The translations under genes and the position numbers were made by a program. Under the pieces are notes generated by a model. That model was given only the letters and a program-made list of their open reading frames with translations, had not been told where the DNA came from and did not search any database. From contig DATLZA010000111.1 of NCBI GenBank assembly GCA_035574235.1, positions 1-50,069 on the forward strand: 50,069 nt of DNA, read 5' to 3'. Source of the DNA: Planctomycetota bacterium. Its GTDB lineage: Bacteria > Planctomycetota > MHYJ01 > JACPRB01. Below, in pieces: positions 31,374 to 45,363 of this stretch (the first letter of the stretch is position 1; every line of letters starts with the position of its first letter).

Positions 31374-32020
31374 GCCCCATGCCTCCCCGGCAGGTAAAGA
31401 AGCGGGAAGAGAAAGATCCAGACCAGGTCCACGAAGTGCCAGTACAGCCCTACCCCCTCGACCGGGGTGAAATACGCCGGCCCGTAACGCCCCCGCCCCA
31501 CGCGCCCGGCGATCCATCCCACAAGCCCGATCCCGATCCCCAGATGCAGCGCGTGAAAGCCCGTCAGGACGAAATAAAAGATGAAAAAGAGCCTCGCCCG
31601 GGGCGCGTCCGGCCCCTCGTACCGGAAGTCCCCCCAGGGAATCAGACGCTCATGAGCCTTGTGCGCGTATTCGGTGAACTTGATGCCCAGGAACGCCGCG
31701 CCCAGGAGCGCCGTCGCCGCCAGGAACAGCGCCCCGCGCCGCCGCCCTCCCCGGCTCACCTCGCGGACGGACAGGGCCATCGTCAGGCTCGAGGCGATGA
31801 GCACGACCGTATTGACCGTCCCGAGCGCGAGATCCGTCCGAAGGCTTGCGGCCGCGAAGGGCCCCGGAAAGTGCGCCCGGTAGACGGCGTAGCCCGCCAG
31901 CATCGCCCCGAAGAAAAGCACCTCCGTGGCCAGAAAGACCCACACCCCGAGGACGGACGCCTCGCGCTGTTCCTCCGGCGTGTCGAAGGCCGCGGCCGGG
32001 GCGGCCGGAGAAGCCGCCAT
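31370..32020 (-). CDS. ctaE: Cytochrome c oxidase subunit III
   Basis: 216 residues with about five membrane helices, the short form of subunit [49 protein letters not shown] and [20 protein letters not shown] are the family's conserved blocks, including the Glu in the second helix. It starts one base after the subunit I stop. Confidence 0.95.
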   Translation of the reverse strand: MAASPAAPAAAFDTPEEQREASVLGVWVFLATEVLFFGAMLAGYAVYRAHFPGPFAAASLRTDLALGTVNTVVLIASSLTMALSVREVSRGGRRRGALFLAATALLGAAFLGIKFTEYAHKAHERLIPWGDFRYEGPDAPRARLFFIFYFVLTGFHALHLGIGIGLVGWIAGRVGRGRYGPAYFTPVEGVGLYWHFVDLVWIFLFPLLYLPGRHGA

Positions 32021-32021
32021 C

Positions 32022-33623
32022 TCAGGTTTCCTCCCGCGACGGGTAGAAGTACGGAGGCTCGGTCACCACGGGCGTCTCCGCGAAGTTGTGCGCCGGCGGC
32101 GGCGAGGCGGTCCGCCACTCCAGCCCCGTGGCGTTCCAGGGATTGCGCCCCGCCGCCGGACCGTACCGCAGGGACCACAGGAGATAGAGCATCGGCAGCC
32201 CATAACCCGCCGCGAGAATGGAGGCGCCCGCCGAGGACATGACGTTGAGCACCTGGTACTCTTCCGGATAGGCGTGATACCGCCGCGGCATCCCCGCGTA
32301 CCCCAGGATGAACTGCGGAAAAAACGTCAGGTTGAACCCGATGAAGATCACGATCGCCGCGAACCGCCCCCATCCCTCCGGGTACCGGCGCCCCGTCATC
32401 TTGGGCCACCAGTAGTGCATGCCCCCGAGGTACGCCATCACCATTCCGCCCACCATGATGTAGTGAAAGTGCGCGATCACGAAGTACGTGTCGTGGACGT
32501 GCACGTCCACCGCCAGGGTCGCCAGGAAAAGCCCCGTGAGCCCCCCGATCGTGAAGAGGCCGATGAACCCGAGCGCATAAAGCATCGGCGTCTCGAACGA
32601 AATCGACCCCTTGTAAAGCGTCGCCGTCCAGTTGAAGACCTTCACCGCCGACGGAAGGGCCACGAGAAAACTCAGCAGCGAAAAGACCATCCCCCCGTAC
32701 AGGGACTGGCCGGCCACGAACATGTGATGCCCCCAGACGAGAAACCCCAGCACCGCGATCGCCAGGCTCGCGAACGCCACGAAGGCGTACCCGAAGAACC
32801 GCTTGCGCGAGAAGACCGGCACGATCTCGCTGACCACCCCCATCCCGGGCAGGATCATGATGTAGACCGCCGGATGGGAATAGAACCAGAAGAGATGCTG
32901 GAAAAGCACGGGGTCTCCGCCCAGCGCCGGATCGAAAATCCCCACTCCCGCCAGCCGCTCGATCCCCACGAGCGCCAGCGTCACCGCCAGAACCGGCGTC
33001 GCCAGCACCTGAATGAGGCTCGTGGCGTACAAGGACCACACGAAAAGCGGCAGCCTCATCCACGTCAGCCCCGGCGCCCGCAGCCGGTGCGTCGTCACGA
33101 TGAAGTTGAGCCCCGTCAGGATCGACGAGAACCCCGCCACGAAAATCCCCAGGACCGTCAGAACCACGTGGGTGTTGGAAAAGACCGAGCTGTACGGCGT
33201 GTAGAAGGTCCATCCCGTGTCCACTCCGCCGCTCAGAATCGCCCCGAGCGCCAGGAGCCCTCCCGCGTTGAAGAGATACCAGCTCGCCAGGTTCACCCGC
33301 GGGAACGCCAGATCGCGCGCCCCCAGCATGAGCGGCAGCATGAAGTTCCCGAGCACCGCGGGAATCGAAGGAATCAGGAAGAAAAAGACCATCACGATGC
33401 CGTGCATGGAGAACAGCTTGTTGTACGTCTCCGGCTGAACGAGATCTCCCGCCGGCGTCATCAGCTCCAGCCGCACGAGCGTGGCGAACGCCCCGCCCAC
33501 GAAGAAAAAGAAGGTGATGGAGAGAAGATAGAGAATCCCGATCCGCTTGTGGTCCGTGGTCAAAAGCCACGAACGCACCGAGTAATCCGCGTTCAGATAG
33601 TTCTCCGCCGGACGCGCGTCCAT
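32022..33623 (-). CDS. ctaD: Cytochrome c oxidase subunit I, A2-type (caa3)
   Basis: 533 residues, 12 membrane helices. Haem and CuB ligands: first haem-a His in [12 protein letters not shown], the CuB-His/Tyr helix in [17 protein letters not shown], His pair in GHHMFVAG, and [14 protein letters not shown] for the last haem ligands. The YSHP motif replaces the Glu of A1-type GHPEVY enzymes, marking the A2 proton-channel type found in Thermus caa3. K-channel Lys is in [19 protein letters not shown]. It is the catalytic O2-reducing, proton-pumping subunit. Confidence 0.97.
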   Translation of the reverse strand: MDARPAENYLNADYSVRSWLLTTDHKRIGILYLLSITFFFFVGGAFATLVRLELMTPAGDLVQPETYNKLFSMHGIVMVFFFLIPSIPAVLGNFMLPLMLGARDLAFPRVNLASWYLFNAGGLLALGAILSGGVDTGWTFYTPYSSVFSNTHVVLTVLGIFVAGFSSILTGLNFIVTTHRLRAPGLTWMRLPLFVWSLYATSLIQVLATPVLAVTLALVGIERLAGVGIFDPALGGDPVLFQHLFWFYSHPAVYIMILPGMGVVSEIVPVFSRKRFFGYAFVAFASLAIAVLGFLVWGHHMFVAGQSLYGGMVFSLLSFLVALPSAVKVFNWTATLYKGSISFETPMLYALGFIGLFTIGGLTGLFLATLAVDVHVHDTYFVIAHFHYIMVGGMVMAYLGGMHYWWPKMTGRRYPEGWGRFAAIVIFIGFNLTFFPQFILGYAGMPRRYHAYPEEYQVLNVMSSAGASILAAGYGLPMLYLLWSLRYGPAAGRNPWNATGLEWRTASPPPAHNFAETPVVTEPPYFYPSREET

Positions 33624-33632
33624 GCTCGCCCC

Positions 33633-34571
33633 TCAATCGGCGGGCGGGCCTTCCGGAGCCGCGCCCAGGGATCGGATGTATTCGATCAGCGCAAGGATCT
33701 CCTCCTCGCCCACCCTCCCCCGGAACGACGGCATGATCGGCTCGAACCCTTCCACGACCCGGGCGGCCGGATCCAGGATCGATTCGCGCACGTACGCCGC
33801 GTCCGCCGTCGCCGTGCCTCCGCCCCGCAGCGGCACCCGGCTCCCGAAAAGGCCCTCGAGGCGCGGCGCCCGCGCCTCCGGCCCCCCCGTGTGACAGGTC
33901 GCGCATCCGAGGCTCAGGAAAAGCCGCCGCCCCTCCGCGGCGGGCGACCCCTCCGCCCCCCGTTCCAGCCACTCCTCGTAGCGCCGCGGCTCCAGCACCG
34001 CCACCCGCCCCACCATCCCCGAGTGCAGCGTCCCGCAGTACTCCGCGCAGAAGAGACGGTACTCCCCCGGCCGCGTCGCCTCGAACCAGGCCGTCGTGTA
34101 CCGTCCCGGCAGCGCATCCTGCTTGATCCGGAAGGCGGGCACGTAGAAGCTGTGAATCACGTCCTGCGAAGTCAGGTGGAGCCGGACCGGACGCCCCGTC
34201 GGCACGTGAAGCTCGTTGATCTCCCGCGCGCCGCTCGGATGCTGAACCTTCCACATCCATCGGCGGCCGATCACGTAAACCTCCATCGCCCCGGCGGGCG
34301 GCGTCTGGAGATCCACGAACAGGCTCGCCCCCCACGCGAACATGCCGAGCAGGATCACCCCGGGAATCGCGATCCAGATCACCTCGAGCGCGTTGTTCGT
34401 CGCCGTCTGCACGGCGCGCTCGCCGGGCGACCGCCGCCGGTACTTGACCGAGAAGGCCACGAGGCACGCCACGATCACGGCCGCGAAAAGCGCGCACACC
34501 CCGACGAGACAGCCGTAGAGCGCGTCCACCTGTCCCGCCATCGTCGAGGCCCGTTCCGGATAGAACTTCAC
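33633..34571 (-). CDS. ctaC: Cytochrome c oxidase subunit II with fused cytochrome c domain
   Basis: 312 residues from GTG 34571, which overlaps the SCO stop (GTGA); ATG 34541 is the alternative. Two N-terminal membrane helices anchor a cupredoxin with CuA ligands in VIHSFYVPAF (His) and CAEYCGTLHSGM (Cys, Glu, Cys, His, Met). A C-terminal class I cytochrome c domain has CATCH and a distal Met in EPIMPSF. The cytochrome c fusion defines a caa3 oxidase and removes the need for a soluble donor; complex III upstream in the operon is the probable electron source. Confidence 0.95.
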   Translation of the reverse strand: MKFYPERASTMAGQVDALYGCLVGVCALFAAVIVACLVAFSVKYRRRSPGERAVQTATNNALEVIWIAIPGVILLGMFAWGASLFVDLQTPPAGAMEVYVIGRRWMWKVQHPSGAREINELHVPTGRPVRLHLTSQDVIHSFYVPAFRIKQDALPGRYTTAWFEATRPGEYRLFCAEYCGTLHSGMVGRVAVLEPRRYEEWLERGAEGSPAAEGRRLFLSLGCATCHTGGPEARAPRLEGLFGSRVPLRGGGTATADAAYVRESILDPAARVVEGFEPIMPSFRGRVGEEEILALIEYIRSLGAAPEGPPAD

Positions 34572-35311
34572 GGCTCCCCCGTACGCCGGCGGCGCTCCCG
34601 GAACGCCATCAGCCCCACACCGAATCCCAGGGCCAGCGCCGTCAGGACCCCGAGCCCGCGCACCGCCGCCAGGACGCTCAGGCTGTACCGCCCCCGCGAG
34701 GGATCGTATCGGAAACACACCAGCAGCACGCGGTCCCGCAGGTTCCCCAGACGCCCCCCGCCGGCTTCCACGAGCGCCAGCCGCAGGTCCCGGGGCGGAT
34801 AATCGATCCCCGGGAAAAACGAAGACACGCGGCCGTCCGGCGTCAGGATCACCACGCCGGCCGCATGCGCGTACTGGTCCGAACGCGCGTCATAGGCGTA
34901 CCGAAACCCCACCGCCCCGGCGATTCGACGGATCGCCTCCTCCGAACCGGTCAGAAACCGCCACGCCTCCCCCGGCCGCCGCTGGTAACGCGCCTTCTTC
35001 TCCGCCGCCAGCCCCGGCGGTTCCCGCGGATCGATGCTGACGACCACCGCCTCGAACTCCCGCCCCGGGACCAGCCCCAGAACCCCGAACGCCCGGGCCA
35101 GTCCTCCGAGCACCTCCCCGCACACCAGGGGGCATCGGTAATAGACCAGCGCCAGGAGGCCGGGCTTTCCGCCCAGAACCTTCCGCAGCGAAACCTGCGC
35201 CTCCCCCTCGGTCAGCTCCACATCGAGCGGAACGCTCTCCCCGAGGCGGGGATCGAAGCCCACGTCGGACGGCCCGGCCTGAGCCCACGCCAGCGCGAGA
35301 ACGGCGATCAT
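34568..35311 (-). CDS. SCO1/SenC-type copper chaperone
   Basis: 247 residues, thioredoxin fold. The Cu ligands are the Cys pair in YYRCPLVCGE and the His in DQYAHAAGV; VSIDPREPPG and VVILTPDGRVSSFFPG are family blocks. It has a short N-terminal signal-like segment and an extra C-terminal membrane helix (VRGLGVLTALALGFGVGLM, about 215-235). It delivers copper to the CuA site of subunit II, the next gene, overlapping it by GTGA. Confidence 0.92.
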   Translation of the reverse strand: MIAVLALAWAQAGPSDVGFDPRLGESVPLDVELTEGEAQVSLRKVLGGKPGLLALVYYRCPLVCGEVLGGLARAFGVLGLVPGREFEAVVVSIDPREPPGLAAEKKARYQRRPGEAWRFLTGSEEAIRRIAGAVGFRYAYDARSDQYAHAAGVVILTPDGRVSSFFPGIDYPPRDLRLALVEAGGGRLGNLRDRVLLVCFRYDPSRGRYSLSVLAAVRGLGVLTALALGFGVGLMAFRERRRRTGEP

Positions 35312-35670
35312 CGCTCCTCCTTCCGGCGCACGGGCAACCCGCGTTCGGCCAGAAGATCCATCGCCCGCTCGATCGGAATCCGAAACACGCCGGCCCCGGG
35401 ATCCACGATGCCGTAACTCTCAAGGACGGCCCGTTCGGACGCCCGATGCCGGCGGAGATCGCCGGCCGGATCGGCCTGCAGGCGGGGCGGCGGAGGCGCG
35501 GGCCGTTCCCCCCGCGACGGCGGCCGGGGCCCGCGGCGTTCCAGGAGACCGGCGTAAAGCCCCCCGAGAGCGACGTGGATCACGGCCGCGCTCAGGACCA
35601 GAAACGCCGCAAAGAGGACAACCCCGCGGACGGGAAAATCGCGCCGTTCGTGACCCCGGCGCTCATCCAT
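35308..35670 (-). CDS. Hypothetical small membrane protein of the oxidase operon
   Basis: 120 residues. One membrane helix (VVLFAAFLVLSAAVIHVALGGLYAGLL, about 18-44) follows a charged N-terminus, then a Pro/Arg-rich linker and a C-terminal motif ILD-like ESYGIVDPGAGVFRIPIERAMDLLAERGLP. The GVFRIPI-x-x-AMDLL ending is shared, as far as I recall, by small proteins in ACIII or oxidase operons of other bacteria, where it sits before SCO. It overlaps actF by 8 bp and SCO by 4 bp. Probable assembly or accessory subunit; inference. Confidence 0.7.
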   Translation of the reverse strand: MDERRGHERRDFPVRGVVLFAAFLVLSAAVIHVALGGLYAGLLERRGPRPPSRGERPAPPPPRLQADPAGDLRRHRASERAVLESYGIVDPGAGVFRIPIERAMDLLAERGLPVRRKEER

Positions 35671-36853
35671 GGGCGCCCTCCTCGGAAGCGAAAAGCCGTT
35701 CGGTTCCCGGCGCGTGAACGGGCAGGAGCGGCGCCCGGCGAAGCAGCGCCGTCGCCGCCGCCAGCCAGAATCCGCCGATCCCGACGAGAGCCGCCGGAAG
35801 CGTCCATGCCAGGTGCGGGCCGGCCGCTCCGGCGCTCGGAATCACCTGCCAGAAAAGGTCGCCGAGGCGCGCCCCCAGAAGCCCCCCGGCCAGAATCATC
35901 ATCGCCCGGCGGCTCCGCTTCACCCGCTTCGAGAGGAGCAGGAAAAAGGGCGCCGCAAAGTGCACCGTCGCCAGGACCGCCGCGAACGCCCGCCAGCCCG
36001 GGGCGGAGCGGTGGAGGTACCAGTCGATTTCCTCCGGCAGGTTGCCCGACCAGATGATGAGGTATTGCGCGAACGACGTGTACGCCCAGAGCAGGACGAA
36101 CGTCAGGACCAGATTCCCCAGGTCGTTCAGGCGCCCCGGCGTCAGCGCCCCGGCCATCGGTTCGCGGCGGGCCAGGAGCGCCGCCGCCAGGACGCCCGCG
36201 CAGAGGCCCGACAGTCCCTGCCCCGCCATGAAGATCATTCCGAAAATCGTCGAGAACCAGTGCGCCTCGAGGGACATGACCCAATCGACCGCCATGAACG
36301 TGACCGCCAACCCATAGGCGATCAGGCCGGGCCCGCTCAGGAACCGCAGGCGGCGCGCCGCCGCGGGATCGGGCGTCCGGTCCAGGGCCAGGGATCCCCG
36401 GCGGAGGGCGATCGCCAGGACGGCCCAGACCCCGAAGTACGTCCCCGCGCGGGCGACGAAGAAAGGCGCGTTGAGATACGGGGTCCGATGGCGGACCAGT
36501 TCGTCCCCGCCGACCACCTCCGGCCGGCTCCAGGGATAGAGCGTCTCCAGGCCCCCGAGGAGCGGAAGGAAAAAAAGCGCCAGGATCGGCAGCGCCCCCG
36601 CGGCCGCTTCCTGGGGGCGCCGCACGAGCAGACCCCACGTCCCGCCCACAAGAAGGTGCAGCATCAGGACCGCCAGCGACCCCGCCGAGATCCCCGTCCA
36701 GAAAAGAAGCGCCACGAGGTACGCCGGAAAGAACGCCTCCGGAACCGTCACGGCCGCGGCCCCGCAAGCCGCCGCGCCGGCCAGGCCGGCCGCCGCCGCC
36801 CCGCGGATCAGGCGGTCCATCGCGTTTCCGGGATCCCGGCGCGTCTCGGTCAC
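35663..36853 (-). CDS. actF: Alternative complex III subunit ActF
   Basis: 396 residues from GTG 36853, which overlaps the actE stop (GTGA); ATG 36817 is the alternative. About ten membrane helices. Conserved stretches of the ActC/ActF NrfD-like family appear: AYLVALLFWTGISAGSLAVLMLHLLVGG, GLAVTFMAVDWVMSLEAHWFSTIFGM, LVLTFVLLWAYTSFAQYLIIWSGNLPEE. It is one of two quinol-interacting membrane subunits of ACIII, here the smaller, divergent one. Confidence 0.92.
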   Translation of the reverse strand: MTETRRDPGNAMDRLIRGAAAAGLAGAAACGAAAVTVPEAFFPAYLVALLFWTGISAGSLAVLMLHLLVGGTWGLLVRRPQEAAAGALPILALFFLPLLGGLETLYPWSRPEVVGGDELVRHRTPYLNAPFFVARAGTYFGVWAVLAIALRRGSLALDRTPDPAAARRLRFLSGPGLIAYGLAVTFMAVDWVMSLEAHWFSTIFGMIFMAGQGLSGLCAGVLAAALLARREPMAGALTPGRLNDLGNLVLTFVLLWAYTSFAQYLIIWSGNLPEEIDWYLHRSAPGWRAFAAVLATVHFAAPFFLLLSKRVKRSRRAMMILAGGLLGARLGDLFWQVIPSAGAAGPHLAWTLPAALVGIGGFWLAAATALLRRAPLLPVHAPGTERLFASEEGAHG

Positions 36854-37413
36854 GGCGCCTCGAGCCTCCTTAGAACATCCGGCGGCACGTCCTCCCGCCG
36901 GGCGCCCTGGCTGAGCTGGAGCGCCCGCACATACGCCACGATTTCCCACCGCCGCCGCGGCGCGATCAGGTCGTCGTACGCGGGCATCGCCCCCACGCCG
37001 CGCGTGATCACCTCGAAGAAATGTCCGGGCGGCGCCCGCCGGAGGCGGTCGGTATGAAAGGAAGGAGGCGCCCGGAAGCCCCGCTGGACGATCATCCCCG
37101 CCCCCGTTCCCACCGCGTCGTGACACGGCGCGCAGAAGACGCCGTACCGCGCGCGGCCGCGCTCAAGCGCCGCGCGGTCCACCGGAAACGGGAAGACCGG
37201 CGAAAGCTCCCCGCCGAGCCGCCCGGTCTCCAGGAGGGCGTCTCCCGAACGCTCGCCCCGGGCCACCGTCCCGGCCGGCCGCGGTCGAGCCGACTGACCG
37301 TATTCGAAGAAGGCGTTCCGCCCGAGCGGCTTGAGCCGGCCCTCGTCCGTCATCGCCTGCTCGCAGGCGACCAGAAAGGCGAAGGCGACGACGCCAAGGC
37401 GGCGCGCGACCAT
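36850..37413 (-). CDS. actE: Alternative complex III monohaem cytochrome c subunit ActE
   Basis: 187 residues with a lipobox in AFLVACEQ (Cys about 17), so a lipid-anchored periplasmic subunit. One haem-binding CAPCH with a distal Met in VGAMPAYDDLI, and GRARYGVFCAPCHDAVGTGAGM is the hallmark of ActE. It carries electrons from the ActA/ActB module toward the oxidase. It follows the actD stop directly (TAAATG). Confidence 0.95.
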   Translation of the reverse strand: MVARRLGVVAFAFLVACEQAMTDEGRLKPLGRNAFFEYGQSARPRPAGTVARGERSGDALLETGRLGGELSPVFPFPVDRAALERGRARYGVFCAPCHDAVGTGAGMIVQRGFRAPPSFHTDRLRRAPPGHFFEVITRGVGAMPAYDDLIAPRRRWEIVAYVRALQLSQGARREDVPPDVLRRLEAP

Positions 37414-37953
37414 TTATCGCTCCACGTCGTAGATCCCGACCGGGCGCAGCTCCGCCAGGAGCGTCCGGGTCCGGTCGGGATCGAAGCGGGGATCGTCCGC
37501 TTCCACGGACAGAAAGAACCGGTCCTGGCTGGCCAGCGCAAAGCGGGGGACGTTGAAGACGGGGTGATACGGCTGGGGCAGGCCGTTGAGGGCCAGCATG
37601 CCCAGGAGGGCGGACAGGCCCCCGAAGAGAATCGCAAGCTCAAAAGCGATGACGACGAAGGCCGGCCAGCTCGCCGTCGGACGCCCGCCGATGTTGAGCG
37701 GGTCATCGACGGCGGAGGCGAACACCTGCATGAAGAAGCCCCCCGCGGCGCCCGTGAGCCCCCCGGCCAGAACGACCCACGGAAGCCGCGTCCGATCCAT
37801 GCCCAGCGCTTCCGCGAGCCCCTCCACGGGGAACGGCGCGTACGCCTCCACCTTCCGGTAGCCCTCCGCGTGGACCTTCCGCGCCGCCGCGAGAAGGTCC
37901 TCCTTCCGCTCGAACTCGGCGAGCACGCCGAAGAGCCCTCCCCGCCCCGTCAT
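37414..37953 (-). CDS. actD: Alternative complex III subunit ActD (DUF3341)
   Basis: 179 residues, start overlapping the actC stop (ATGA). The DUF3341 signature is clear: [41 protein letters not shown], then two membrane helices ([42 protein letters not shown]) and [22 protein letters not shown]. It is an accessory membrane subunit whose exact role in ACIII is structural. Confidence 0.95.
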   Translation of the reverse strand: MTGRGGLFGVLAEFERKEDLLAAARKVHAEGYRKVEAYAPFPVEGLAEALGMDRTRLPWVVLAGGLTGAAGGFFMQVFASAVDDPLNIGGRPTASWPAFVVIAFELAILFGGLSALLGMLALNGLPQPYHPVFNVPRFALASQDRFFLSVEADDPRFDPDRTRTLLAELRPVGIYDVER

Positions 37954-39298
37954 CCGCGCGCCTCCCCGGGCGCGGGCGGCACGAGCGCCCGCAGCTCGAA
38001 CATGGAAATGGACGGCAGCAGCCGCACGAAGAGGTGAAAGAGCGTCAGGAAGAGGCCGATCGTTCCCGCGAACGTGGCCCAGTCCCACACGGTGGGGTAA
38101 TACATGTGCCACGCCGAGGGGAGGTAATCGCGGTGGAGGCTCTGGACCACGATGACATAGCGCTCCAGCCACATTCCCACGTTGATGACGAGGGCCGCAC
38201 CGAAGAGAGGCAGCGGCCGGCGCCGCACGGCCCGAAACCAGAGCGCCTGAGTCGCCAGCACGTTGCACGCGAGCGTCCCCCAGTACGCGGGGGCGTACGC
38301 GCCCCCGAGCCGGTCGGCCATCATGGCCGCCTCGTACCGGCTCCCGCCGTACCAGCTGAAGAAGGTTTCCATGAGATAGCCGTAGGCCACGACGAGTCCC
38401 GTCGCCAGCATCACCTTGCCCATGTTGTCGAGGTGACATTCCGTGATGAAATCCTCCAGCCCGTACGCCTTCCGCAGCGGCACGGCGAGCGTCACGACCA
38501 TCGCGAAGCCCGAGAAGATCGCGCCGGCCACGAAATAGGGCGGGAAGACCGTGCTGTGCCAGCCCGGGAGGATCGAAATCGCGAAATCGAAGCTCACGAC
38601 CGTATGGACCGAGACCACCAGAGGCGTCGCCAGCCCGGCCAGGAGGACGTACGCCGTTTCGTACCGCAGCCAGTGCCGGGCCGCGCCGCGCCAGCCCATG
38701 GCCAGGAAGCCGTAGACCGCGCGCGCGAACCGCCCCCGCGCCCGGTCGCGCATCGTCGCCAGGTCCGGGATCAGGCCCATGTACCAGAAAAGGAGCGACG
38801 TCAGCCCGTAGGTGAAAACCGCGAAGACGTCCCAGACGAGGGGACTCCGAAACTGCGGCCACAGGCCCATCGTGTTGGGATACGGGAACAGCCAGTACCA
38901 GAACTTCGGCCGCCCCAGATGCAGCAGGGGATACACCGCCGCGCAGGCGACCGCGAAGAGCGTCATGGCCTCCGCAAACCGGTTGATCGACGTCCTCCAG
39001 GACTGGCGCATCAGAAGCAGAATCGCCGAGATCAGCGTTCCCGCGTGGCCGATTCCGATCCACCAGACGAAATTGACGATCGCGAAGCCCCAGGAGACCG
39101 GGACGTTCACGCCCCAGATGCCGATCCCCGCCGAAAAGAGCAGGCCCACCGCGTAGAAGAACAGCAGCACAAGCGCCAGCCCCGCCGCCGCCCCCGCCGT
39201 CCAGCTCCGCGGCATCCGGCCCGAAAGGACGACGGCGCTGATCTTCTCCGTGACGGACGCGTACGTGTGGCCGGGCCGGACGACGGGCGGTCGCGGGG

Positions 39299-39302
<4 letters not shown>
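37950..39302 (-). CDS. actC: Alternative complex III subunit ActC (NrfD/PsrC-like)
   Basis: 450 residues from GTG 39302 overlapping the actB stop (GTGA). Ten membrane helices. Characteristic blocks: [72 protein letters not shown] and [20 protein letters not shown]. It is the main quinol-oxidising membrane subunit. Confidence 0.95.
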
Positions 39303-42177
<2,875 letters not shown>

Positions 42178-42181
<4 letters not shown>

Positions 42182-42828
42182 CGGTGACAGACCGAGCAAT
42201 CCCGGGGCTTGCGGATTCCGTACTCACGAACCAGCGCCCGGCCGCGGGCCTCCTGATCCTCGGGCGGCTCCCAGTCCATGTCGAACACGGCTTCCCGCGG
42301 GCGCACGTACCGTTCGGGACGTTCGTGGCAGTCGAGGCACCATTTCATGAACAGAGACTCGGTCTTCCAGATCAGCGGCATCTCGTCCACCCGTCCGTGG
42401 CAGGTCGAACAGCCGATTCCCTGGCGGACGTGAATCGAGTGGTCGAAGTAGGCGAAGTCCGGAAGATCGTGCACGCGGTTCCAGGCGATGGGCCGCCCCG
42501 TCGCGAAGCTCTCCCGCACGGGAGCCAGGAAGGGGCTTTCGGCCCAGACCTGCGCGTGGCAGTTCATGCACGTGCGGGTCGAAGGCATGCCGGCGAAAGG
42601 GCCTTCCTCGACGCCCGGGTGGCAATACCGGCAGTCGATCCCCAGGCCGCCCACGTGGTGAGCATGGCTGAACTGGACGGGTTGCTCGCGCGCGACGTAG
42701 ACGCCCGTGGAATACGGCGCGTTGTACAGAAACGCGCCCGCCCCGAACGCCGCGGCCACCATCAGGAGCGCTCCGAACACGCTCGCCTTGGCGACCGGGT
42801 TCAGGGCGGGGTGAAAAACCTGGGCCAT
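42178..42828 (-). CDS. actA: Alternative complex III pentahaem cytochrome c subunit ActA
   Basis: 216 residues with an N-terminal membrane anchor (about 14-34). Five CxxCH sites are visible: CRYCH, CMNCH, CSTCH, CLDCH and CSVCH at the very C-terminus. FSHAHHVGGLGIDCRYCHPGVE and FDHSIHVRQGIGCSTCHG give distal His ligands, as expected for ActA. First gene of the 12-gene operon, with a GGAGGGAACC Shine-Dalgarno. The 154-nt gap 42829-42982 holds no gene; CATAAC (minus, 42898-42893) is the only promoter-like hexamer. Confidence 0.96.
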
Positions 42829-42982
42829 GAGGTTCCCTCCGGCGGGCCGATCCGGTCGCCGTCGAAACGGCTGAGCCCCGGCGGAGGGAAACGTTATGAG
42901 CGCCGCCGGCCCCCTTGCGGAATCGAGCCGGAGGCTCGACGCGGGCGGCGCGGCGGCGAACCGGCGAATCGCGGACGTCCGC

Positions 42983-43741
<759 letters not shown>

Positions 43742-43763
43742 GCTGTGTCCCTCCTGCGCGCCG

Positions 43764-43769
43764 AGTATA
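43764..43769 (-). promoter_or_regulatory. -10 element TATACT of the TerC gene
   Basis: TATACT on the minus strand gives a start near 43757 and a leader of about 15 nt containing GGAGGG, so this gene has a short but conventional leader, unlike the leaderless group. No yybP-ykoY manganese riboswitch, often found before terC-like genes, fits in the space. Confidence 0.5.
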
Positions 43770-43891
43770 GCTCATCCCCCTGTCCGGCTTCCTGAACATC
43801 GGCTCGGTCTCCCTTCCCCCGCGGGCGATCCCGTCGATTTCCCGGCCACAAAATGCGCCTCCCGGGCTTTATCCTGCGGGAACTGAAGCCT

Positions 43892-45214
43892 ATGAGAACG
43901 CCGATGACCGATTTCGTTTCCCCTTGCAAGGGGCGTCCTTCCCGGCGCACGTTTCTGACGGTGAGCGCCTGGGGCCTGGGAAGTCTCGCGGCGCCGAAAC
44001 TTCTCCGGGCGCGCGCGCGGGGGGCCAATCCCCGGGCGTCGGTCCTCTTCGTCCACCTGGCCGGAGGGCCTTCGCATCTGGAGACGTACGACCCCAAGCC
44101 CGACGCTCCGATCGAAATCCGCGGCCCCCTGGGCACCGTGCGCACGAGCCTGCCCGGCGTCCGCTTCGGGGAGCTCCTTCCCGAGCAGGCGCGCGTCGCC
44201 CACCGCCTCGCCGTCGTGCGCTCCGTCGCCCACGACCAGACGCAGCACGCCGGCGGCGACCACATCATCCAGACCGGCGTCCCGCTGCGCCGGGCCGCGG
44301 GGGACGACGAGGCCGCGCCCGAGGCCCCCGCGGTCGGATCCTTCGTGGCCCGGTTCCGCGGATCCGGCGTCCGCGGACTCCCGGCGTATGTCGCCGTCCC
44401 GCGCGCCGACCGGTTCGCCGGCCCGCATTTCCTGGGCGCGGCGTACGCTCCCTTCGAGACCGGCGGATATCCGGAAAGCGACGGGTTCCGTGTCCCCGCC
44501 CTGGTCCTGTCCAAGTCGCTCGATCGCCGTCGGCTCGAAGAACGCCTGGCGCTGCGGCGCCGCCTGGAGGAGGGCCGCCTCCTCGACGATCCTCGAGGGG
44601 TGGCCGAAGGCATGGACCGGTTCGCCGAGCAGGCCTTCGAGATCCTGGCCACCGGACGCGCCGAACAGGCCTTCAACATCCATGCGGAAGACCGCGCCGT
44701 GCGCGAACGCTACGGACGGACTCACTTCGGCCAGTGCCTTCTTCTGGCCCGCCGCCTCGCGGAGGCCGGAGTCCCGTTCGTCACGGTCCGCGACCCCGGG
44801 TGGGACCACCACGCCGACCTTGTCCGCGGCATGCGCGACCGCATGCCCCCCGTGGATCGCGCCCTCGCGGCGCTCGTCGCCGACGTCTACGAACGCGGGC
44901 TCGATCGCGACATCTTGATCGTGGTGACCGGGGAATTCGGACGCACCCCGCGCATGAACGCCGATGGCGGCCGGGACCATTGGCCCGGGGCCTACAGCGT
45001 CGTCTTCTCCGGAGGGGGCCTCAAGGTCGGCCAGATCGTCGGGGCCACTACGCGCGACGGAGCGTCTCCCGCCTCCGACGCCTACGGGCCCCAGGATGTC
45101 CTGGCGATGATCTATCGCCACATGGGCATCGATCCGGGCGCCACGGTGGAGGACGCCCTCGGCCGGCCGATTCCCCTCCTGGAGCGCTGCCGCTTCATCC
45201 GGGAACTGCTCTGA
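43892..45214 (+). CDS. DUF1501 family Tat-exported protein
   Basis: 440 residues from ATG 43892; ATG 43853 and 43904 are alternatives in frame. The Tat signal SRRTFLTVSAWGLGSLAAPKLL is near residue 20. Family blocks: VLFVHLAGGPSHLETYDPKPDAP, VRSVAHDQTQHAGGDHIIQTG, VTVRDPGWDHHADL, VVTGEFGRTPRMNADGGRDHWPGAYSVVFSGGGLKVGQIVGAT and YGPQDVLAMIYRHMGID. The fold is alkaline-phosphatase-like; role not established. In Planctomycetes it usually pairs with a PSD1/DUF1553 cytochrome-like gene, absent here. A TATCCT (43870-43875) is a possible -10. Confidence 0.93.
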   Translation: MRTPMTDFVSPCKGRPSRRTFLTVSAWGLGSLAAPKLLRARARGANPRASVLFVHLAGGPSHLETYDPKPDAPIEIRGPLGTVRTSLPGVRFGELLPEQARVAHRLAVVRSVAHDQTQHAGGDHIIQTGVPLRRAAGDDEAAPEAPAVGSFVARFRGSGVRGLPAYVAVPRADRFAGPHFLGAAYAPFETGGYPESDGFRVPALVLSKSLDRRRLEERLALRRRLEEGRLLDDPRGVAEGMDRFAEQAFEILATGRAEQAFNIHAEDRAVRERYGRTHFGQCLLLARRLAEAGVPFVTVRDPGWDHHADLVRGMRDRMPPVDRALAALVADVYERGLDRDILIVVTGEFGRTPRMNADGGRDHWPGAYSVVFSGGGLKVGQIVGATTRDGASPASDAYGPQDVLAMIYRHMGIDPGATVEDALGRPIPLLERCRFIRELL

Positions 45215-45363
45215 TCGGCCGCCTCCACCGTTCCACGGACGAAACCCATGGCGGACCCAACGTGCCGGAAACGGAACGCCTGCGCCTCGTCGTGCGCCCT
45301 CCTCGCCTGAGGACAACCCCTCTGATATGATTGGTCCGGCTTTTGCGGCCCAGGAATCGGCCG

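Noticed and set aside
22598-34802. Very long open frames antisense to the kinase, oxidase and other genes (for example plus-strand frames over 22598-24808 and 31926-34802)
   Set aside because: They are Arg/Pro/His-rich shadow frames produced by high GC and lack of stop codons opposite strongly coding genes; none shows recognisable motifs.
42829-42900. CCCTCCGGC...GGCGGAGGG near the actA start as a terminator or operator
   Set aside because: The arms are only partly complementary (GGCGG against CCGGC) and no T-run follows; likely chance in GC-rich DNA.
43742-43891. Manganese (yybP-ykoY) riboswitch before the TerC gene
   Set aside because: The TATACT -10 leaves a leader of only about 15 nt, too short for the aptamer.
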